From DATJPD01 sp036394195 (lineage in GTDB: Bacteria > Pseudomonadota > Alphaproteobacteria > CACIAM-22H2): a DNA stretch of 6,199 nt. The DNA lies in contig DASWFO010000219.1 of the NCBI GenBank assembly GCA_036394195.1, forward strand, positions 1 to 6,199, in the 5' to 3' direction. Below the pieces are notes generated by a model, which saw only the letters and a program-made list of their open reading frames with translations, searched no databases and was not told where the DNA came from. Of the stretch, positions 1 through 3,577 are shown in pieces (position 1 is the stretch's first letter; each line of letters starts with the position of its first letter). A program made the position numbers and the translations under genes.

Positions 1-879
1 GGCGCGGGCCACAACATCGACCTGGTCGTTTCGGTCGGCGGAGGAAGCGCGCACGACTGCGCCAAGATGGTCGCGCTCGTCGCCGCCAACGGCGGACGGG
101 TGCACGACTACGAGGGGTCTGACCGCGCAGCGGGGAGAGGGATTCCGCTGATCGCCGTCAACACGACCTCGGGAACCGGCGCCGACGTGAGCCGGTTCGC
201 GGTCATCACCGACACCGAGCGCAAGGTCAAGATGGTCATCGCGGACCGTCGCCTGATGCCGGTTCTCGCGCTCAACGATCCACTCACTACGCTCGCGATG
301 CCCAAGCCCGTGACCATGGCCAGCGGCCTCGACGCCCTGACCCACTCGGTCGAGGCATATGTGTCGACGCTCGCTTCCGACCTCACTGACATGCTGGCGC
401 TTCGCGGCGTGGAGCTCGCGGCCAAGCACCTTGTGCGCGCCGTGGAGACCGGCCAGGATGTCGAGGCGCGCGAGGGCATGATGCTGGCGGCGCTCTACGG
501 AGGGCTCGCGATCAACTCCGCCCTCGTCGGCGCGACCCACGCGCTCGCGCACGCGCTCGGGGCGTTGCTTGACCTGCCACATGGCGTCTGCAACGGGATA
601 CTTCTCCCGCACGTTTGTGAGGCGAACCTGCCCGCCCGCAGGCAGCGCTACGACCGTCTCGCCGCCGTGATGGGCTCGCCCGATGGCCGCCGCCTGCCCC
701 GCCTGGTGCGAGTGCTCGGAGACCGCGTGGGCCTGCCGCGAGGCCTGGCAGCGCTCGGCGTGGCGAAGTCGCACATTCCTGCCCTGACCGAGCGTGCCCT
801 CGCTGACATGACGATGGCGACCAACCCGCGGCCCCTCAACGCCGCCGACGTCACATCGATCTACGAGAGAGCCCTGTGA
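1..879 (+). CDS. Iron-dependent alcohol dehydrogenase, 5' partial
   Basis: The frame is open from base 1 and ends with TGA at 877-879, giving 292 residues. Family members are usually about 380-400 residues, so roughly the first 90 are outside the window; the ATG at 67 lies inside the nucleotide-binding domain and is not the real start. Seen: a GGGS dinucleotide-binding motif at residues 13-16 (SVGGGSAHDCAK), the TTSGTGADVSRF segment, and the metal-ligand pattern Asp111, His115, His180 and His194, with another His at 184. The spacings (4, 65 and 14) closely match those of FucO-type enzymes. Known for the family: NAD(P)H-dependent interconversion of aldehydes and primary alcohols at a divalent metal. 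In metabolosomes such enzymes recycle NADH inside the shell by reducing the aldehyde. Its stop overlaps the first shell gene by 4 bases (GTGA), so it is probably a cargo enzyme of this compartment. The substrate cannot be read from the sequence. Confidence 0.93.
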   Translation, partial: GAGHNIDLVVSVGGGSAHDCAKMVALVAANGGRVHDYEGSDRAAGRGIPLIAVNTTSGTGADVSRFAVITDTERKVKMVIADRRLMPVLALNDPLTTLAMPKPVTMASGLDALTHSVEAYVSTLASDLTDMLALRGVELAAKHLVRAVETGQDVEAREGMMLAALYGGLAINSALVGATHALAHALGALLDLPHGVCNGILLPHVCEANLPARRQRYDRLAAVMGSPDGRRLPRLVRVLGDRVGLPRGLAALGVAKSHIPALTERALADMTMATNPRPLNAADVTSIYERAL

Positions 880-1244
880 ATGAGGCCCTGGGACTGCTCG
901 AGGTGTATGGGCTCGCCAACGCAGTCGCCGTGGCCGACGCGATGGCGAAGGCCGCTCCGGTCGGCCTGTCACGGCGCCTTGACATCGGTGATGGGCTCGT
1001 GACGGTGGTTTCGACAGGAGGCGTCAGCGCCGTGCAGGAGGCGGTCGCCGCCGGCCGCCGCACTGCGGAGAGTCAAAACGCGTTTCGCGCCGCCACGGTT
1101 CTCGGAAGGCCGGCGCCAGGCGTAGCCGATCTTTTCTTCCCGCCCGGAAAAGGTGATGCGGCACCCCCGGGCGGCGTCCAACCGCGAGTTGCCGTCAACC
1201 CAAGTCGAGCCCGGCGCGTAAGGCCGGCTCGACCCAAAACCTAG
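876..1244 (+). CDS. BMC-H shell hexamer protein with C-terminal tail
   Basis: A single BMC domain (Pfam BMC, PduA/CcmK/EutM type) occupies residues 1 to about 85. It starts with the canonical ALGLLEVYGLANAVAVADAM segment and has the edge lysine (Lys25) and a pore loop IGDG at residues 37-40. PduA has GSG there, so the pore-lining residue is Asp39. The GTG start at 876 is chosen because the BMC fold begins three residues later and GTG overlaps the upstream stop. The RBS is weak (GAGAGAG at 865-871). Six copies should form a flat hexagonal tile with a central pore. The domain is followed by about 35 Pro/Gly/Arg-rich residues not typical of BMC-H. In the tail only about 17 of 32 codons end in G or C, against about three quarters in the domain. 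The helix after the pore strand (GRRTAESQNAFRA) diverges from the usual alanine-rich form, so this may be a specialised minor tile. Confidence 0.88.
   Translation: MNEALGLLEVYGLANAVAVADAMAKAAPVGLSRRLDIGDGLVTVVSTGGVSAVQEAVAAGRRTAESQNAFRAATVLGRPAPGVADLFFPPGKGDAAPPGGVQPRVAVNPSRARRVRPARPKT
1204..1233 (+). repeat. Inverted repeat (RNA hairpin) at end of first BMC-H gene
   Basis: GTCGAGCC at 1204-1211 is the exact reverse complement of GGCTCGAC at 1226-1233. With C1212 bulged, three more pairs (1213-1215 with 1223-1225) extend the stem and leave a 7-base loop. No T-run follows (gacccaaaac), so it is not a standard intrinsic terminator. It lies inside the tail of the upstream gene, directly before the ribosome binding site of the next. 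An mRNA-stability, processing or attenuation role is possible but is inference. Confidence 0.5.
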
Positions 1245-1248
1245 GAGG
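1243..1248 (+). promoter_or_regulatory. Strong Shine-Dalgarno for second BMC-H
   Basis: AGGAGG overlaps the upstream TAG stop (1242-1244) and lies 7 bases before the GTG start at 1256. It is one of the two best ribosome binding sites in the window, consistent with this gene encoding the abundant major shell tile. Confidence 0.75.
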
Positions 1249-1255
1249 AACGCAG

Positions 1256-1546
1256 GTGGCAGAGAACAGGAACTCCGGAACGGCGCTCGGATTGATCGAG
1301 ACGAGAGGGCTCGTGGCGGCGGTGGAAGCGGCCGACGCCATGGTCAAGGCGGCCCAGGTCACCCTGGTATCCCGCCAGCTGGTCGGCGACGGCCTGGTGA
1401 CCGTGATCATCAAGGGCGAGGTCGGTGCTGTGAAGACTGCAGTGGAAGCCGGCGGCGCAGCGGCGCAGCGGGTCGGCGAGCTCGTCTCCCAGCATGTGAT
1501 CGCGCGCCCGGACAACGCCGTCGAGAGCGTGATGGTCGCGTCGTAA
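1256..1546 (+). CDS. BMC-H major shell hexamer protein
   Basis: This 96-residue protein has the normal length and form of a PduA/EutM-type shell protein. A BMC domain runs from about residue 9 (TALGLIETRGLVAAVEAADAM) to the end, with edge lysine Lys31, pore loop VGDG at residues 43-46, the GLVTVIIKGEVGAVKTAV strand-helix, and the closing HVIARPDNAVE segment. Asp45 takes the place of the pore serine of PduA, as in the neighbouring BMC-H. The GTG start is fixed by the AGGAGG 7 bases upstream. It should assemble as hexamers that tile the facets, and with its canonical sequence and strong RBS it is probably the major facet protein. It lies 11 bases after the tailed BMC-H and 22 bases before the first BMC-T. 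Confidence 0.96.
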   Translation: MAENRNSGTALGLIETRGLVAAVEAADAMVKAAQVTLVSRQLVGDGLVTVIIKGEVGAVKTAVEAGGAAAQRVGELVSQHVIARPDNAVESVMVAS

Positions 1547-1568
1547 GAGAGTTCGTGAGGTTCAGGTC

Positions 1569-2222
1569 GTGACAACCGCGTCCGATGGAGCGCGCCTGCG
1601 AGCGTTGGTGCACATCGACCGGATGGGCAAACAGTACGCGGCGTACTGGGCCCTGATGGCGCAGGGCAGCCTGCCCATGCCGGACATGTCCCAGCTCCTC
1701 GTCGAGGTGACGCCGAGCAGTCTCGTATTTCCGATCGCCGACGCCGCCTTCAAGGCGTGCGCCGTCCAGTCGGCGGGCACACTCGTGGAGCGCGACTTCG
1801 GTCTGGTCGAGCTGCATGCGCAGCGCACGGACACTGTGCTCGAAGCCAGGGACGCGGTTCTTCGTTCGCTTGGTTTGTCCGTCGGTGACAGGCTCGTGCC
1901 AGAGCTGGTGTCGTCGCAGCGCATCAGCGCCCTGAACGCGTACCACAGTCATCTCTTCAACAAGGTCCGGCGTGGCGCCTGGACGCTGCCAGGCGACACC
2001 CTATACGTGGCCGAGGTCGCCCCGGCCGCATACGTCTATCTGATTGCAAACGAAATCGAGAAGGCGACCGGGATGGAGCTGGTGCGCGTCGCCGGCACCG
2101 GACTGTTCGGTCGCTTGCTCGTAGCCGGAACCGATGCACAGGCCGAGCTCGCCGAGCAGGTCACCCAACAGGTGATCCGCCAGGTGGCCGCGGACGCGCC
2201 GGTCCCGAAGGGAGTGAACTGA
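1569..2222 (+). CDS. BMC-T tandem-domain shell trimer protein (first copy)
   Basis: The 217 residues hold two BMC domains in tandem. The first covers about 9-100 (SQLLVEVTPSSLVFPIADAAFKA, then VERDFGLVELHA). The second covers about 110-210 (PGDTLYVAEVAPAAYVYLIANEIEKATGM, then GLFGRLLVAGTDAQAE). The layout resembles the permuted BMC-T proteins CsoS1D and the Haliangium ochraceum tandem shell proteins, which form pseudohexameric trimers and often stack face to face. The Glu74-Arg75 pair (VER) falls where CsoS1D has its pore-gating Glu-Arg pair, so a gated large pore for bulky substrates or cofactors is a reasonable inference. The start is GTG, with GTGAGG 8 bases upstream. It is paralogous to the BMC-T encoded at 2523-3152. 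The stop at 2220-2222 is one base from the next start. Confidence 0.93.
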   Translation: MTTASDGARLRALVHIDRMGKQYAAYWALMAQGSLPMPDMSQLLVEVTPSSLVFPIADAAFKACAVQSAGTLVERDFGLVELHAQRTDTVLEARDAVLRSLGLSVGDRLVPELVSSQRISALNAYHSHLFNKVRRGAWTLPGDTLYVAEVAPAAYVYLIANEIEKATGMELVRVAGTGLFGRLLVAGTDAQAELAEQVTQQVIRQVAADAPVPKGVN

Positions 2223-2223
2223 C

Positions 2224-2517
2224 TTGCAGCTGGCACGCGTGGTTGGAAGCGCGGTCGCCTCGATGAAAGAGGCGACCATGACGGGAACCAAGCTCTTACT
2301 GGTCGAGGAAGTGGGACGGGACGCGCAACCGGGTCCCGGCGCGCCGTATGTCGCCGTCGACCTGGTCGGCGCCGGCGAAGGCGAGCTCGTCCTGGTGGCT
2401 CACGGAACGCCTGCCGCGCGTGCGGTGAGCGCCCAGGCCATCGCGGTTGACGCGGCAATAGTCGGAATCGTCGACGCCCTCCGCCGCGAGGGCAAGACGA
2501 TCTACCAAAAGGATTAG
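2224..2517 (+). CDS. BMC-P pentameric vertex protein (EutN/CcmL family)
   Basis: The 97 residues match the EutN/CcmL family in length and sequence: an N-terminal LQLARVVGSAVASMKEATMTG strand-loop (compare the CcmL consensus with KEpsl.G.KLLL), TKLLLVEEV, AVDLVGAGEGELVLVAHG at about 45-62, AAR, and DAAIVGIVD near the C-terminus. Such proteins form pentamers that close the vertices of the polyhedral shell. The TTG start at 2224 is supported by GGGAG about 9 bases upstream and because the first strand begins at residue 2. Only one base separates it from the preceding stop, so translation is probably coupled. A weak start codon fits a component needed at low copy (about 60 chains per shell if all twelve vertices are filled). 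It is the only pentamer gene visible here. Confidence 0.95.
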   Translation: MQLARVVGSAVASMKEATMTGTKLLLVEEVGRDAQPGPGAPYVAVDLVGAGEGELVLVAHGTPAARAVSAQAIAVDAAIVGIVDALRREGKTIYQKD

Positions 2518-2522
2518 AGAAT

Positions 2523-3152
2523 TTGGCATCCGGGGTCGAGCTGCGCGCATTTGGCCAGGTATCGCGAATGCAGCCGCGGTACGCGGCATACGAAGCGACC
2601 GTGGCCGACGGTGACATTCCGCTCGTCGGTATGGCGCAGCTCTTCGTCGAGGTCGCTCCGGGCAACGAGGTGTACCGGGTCGCCGACGCTGCGTTGAAGG
2701 CGACTTCCGTGCGCCCAGGCTCACAGGTCGTCGAGCGTGAGTTCGGGCTGCTTGCCCTGCACGCGGATGACCCGGAGGTGGTGGCTGAAGCGGGGCGGGT
2801 CATCCTCGACCGGCTGAAACTTGTCACCGCCGACCGCCTCCGTCCGTCGATCGTGTCAGAGGAGGTGATCACCAACATCACCCCTTTTCAGGCCCAGCTC
2901 ATCAACCGCATGAGGCGAGGGTCGCTGCTCGTGCCGGGGCAGACGCTCCTGGTCGTCGAGGTCACACCGGCCGCCTACATTCTTCTCGCCGCGAACGAAG
3001 CGGAGCGGTCGGCGCAGATCGACATCATCGACATCCGGCCGATCGGCCGGTTCGGTCGGCTGTACATCTCGGGTGACGAGTCGAATGTCCGGGAGGCGCA
3101 GGAAGGTGTGCGCCGCGGCCTGGCGGGCATCGCGGGCAGGGAGAGCCGCTGA
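2523..3152 (+). CDS. BMC-T tandem-domain shell trimer protein (second copy)
   Basis: The 209 residues form two BMC domains. The first runs about 6-100 (MAQLFVEVAPGNEVYRVADAA, then VEREFGLLALHA); the second about 110-205 (PGQTLLVVEVTPAAYILLAA, then IGRFGRLYISGDESNVREAQ). It aligns along its whole length with the BMC-T at 1569-2222 and resembles Haliangium-type and CsoS1D-type permuted BMC-T proteins. The Glu71-Arg72 pair matches the CsoS1D gating pair, so a gated pore in a possibly double-stacked trimer is inferred. The TTG start at 2523 has AAAGGA about 9 bases upstream and is 5 bases from the previous stop. The TGA shares its last base with the ATG of the following frame (TGATG), which suggests translational coupling of the shell to the fused enzyme downstream. 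Confidence 0.93.
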   Translation: MASGVELRAFGQVSRMQPRYAAYEATVADGDIPLVGMAQLFVEVAPGNEVYRVADAALKATSVRPGSQVVEREFGLLALHADDPEVVAEAGRVILDRLKLVTADRLRPSIVSEEVITNITPFQAQLINRMRRGSLLVPGQTLLVVEVTPAAYILLAANEAERSAQIDIIDIRPIGRFGRLYISGDESNVREAQEGVRRGLAGIAGRESR

Positions 3153-3577
3153 TGCCCGGCACCGTCTGGATTCGCGTCAGCTCGCGCGCCGAGCTGGAAG
3201 CCCTGCGGCGACGCCGCGTCGGCGACGTCTACGTCATCCCCAACGGACGGACCCAGATCTACGGCCGCCCAGGCGACACGCTCTGCGTCGAGCTCAGCGA
3301 AGCGGACGTTGCAATCAACCCACGCCGCGTTGTGGCCGCCCTCCCGATACGAGCTGGGATCCTGGTTCCCGCCTCTGCGGCCGGGTTGGCGGTGCTTTCC
3401 GAAGCCAAGGCGCGGGCGCGGAGCCCGCTGGCGGTACGGATCGACAGCAATGACGACCTGGCCGCGGCCGCCACGGCCGGCGCCGATTATGCCGTCGCCG
3501 TGGACGCAAGCCGGATGCTGGCCGCCGGGCGCGGACAGACCGTGCTCGTCGAGCTCATGGCGTTCAGCTCCGCCGTC
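3152..3577 (+). other. N-terminal domain of the fusion, uncertain family
   Basis: These first 142 or so residues precede the ligase and are absent from ordinary acyl-CoA synthetases. Seen: VWIRVSSRAELEAL, GDVYVIPNGRTQIYG, INPRRVVAAL, and the strand-helix-strand LAVRIDSNDDLAAAATAGADYAVAVDAS. The order and wording of these blocks weakly recall the N-terminal half of archaeal-type 3-dehydroquinate synthase (DHQS-II, the AroB'/GriH family): VW(I/V)R start, a v.VP..ct block, an IP.EnlIA block, then evrs.eEA..aLe.G.DGv. Those enzymes exceed 300 residues, so this would be a shortened relative, perhaps without activity. The likeness is from memory and could be chance alpha/beta similarity. No catalytic residues can be assigned. 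A targeting or scaffolding role is equally possible. Confidence 0.4.

Noticed and set aside
67..879. ATG at 67 as the true start of the alcohol dehydrogenase
   Set aside because: The upstream in-frame codons encode the family's GGGS cofactor motif, so the gene begins before the window.
1131..1152. CTTTTC/GAAAAG inverted repeat considered as a terminator
   Set aside because: Only 6 A/T-rich pairs around a 10-base loop, with no following T-run, inside the first BMC-H frame (Leu-Phe-Phe-Pro-Pro-Gly-Lys). A stable terminator is unlikely.
1452..1470. Short direct repeat of GGCGCAGC
   Set aside because: Two adjacent 8-base copies encode Ala/Gln-type residues in the alanine-rich helix of BMC-H. 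This is codon-driven and not a repeat array.
1410..1952. Minus-strand open frame (180 codons) across BMC-H and BMC-T
   Set aside because: It is antisense to conserved shell-protein sequence and has no recognisable domain.
2036..2881. Minus-strand open frame (281 codons) across the BMC-P and BMC-T genes
   Set aside because: It spans three recognised plus-strand shell-gene segments, is Arg/Pro/Ser-rich and shows no domain. It is a shadow frame.
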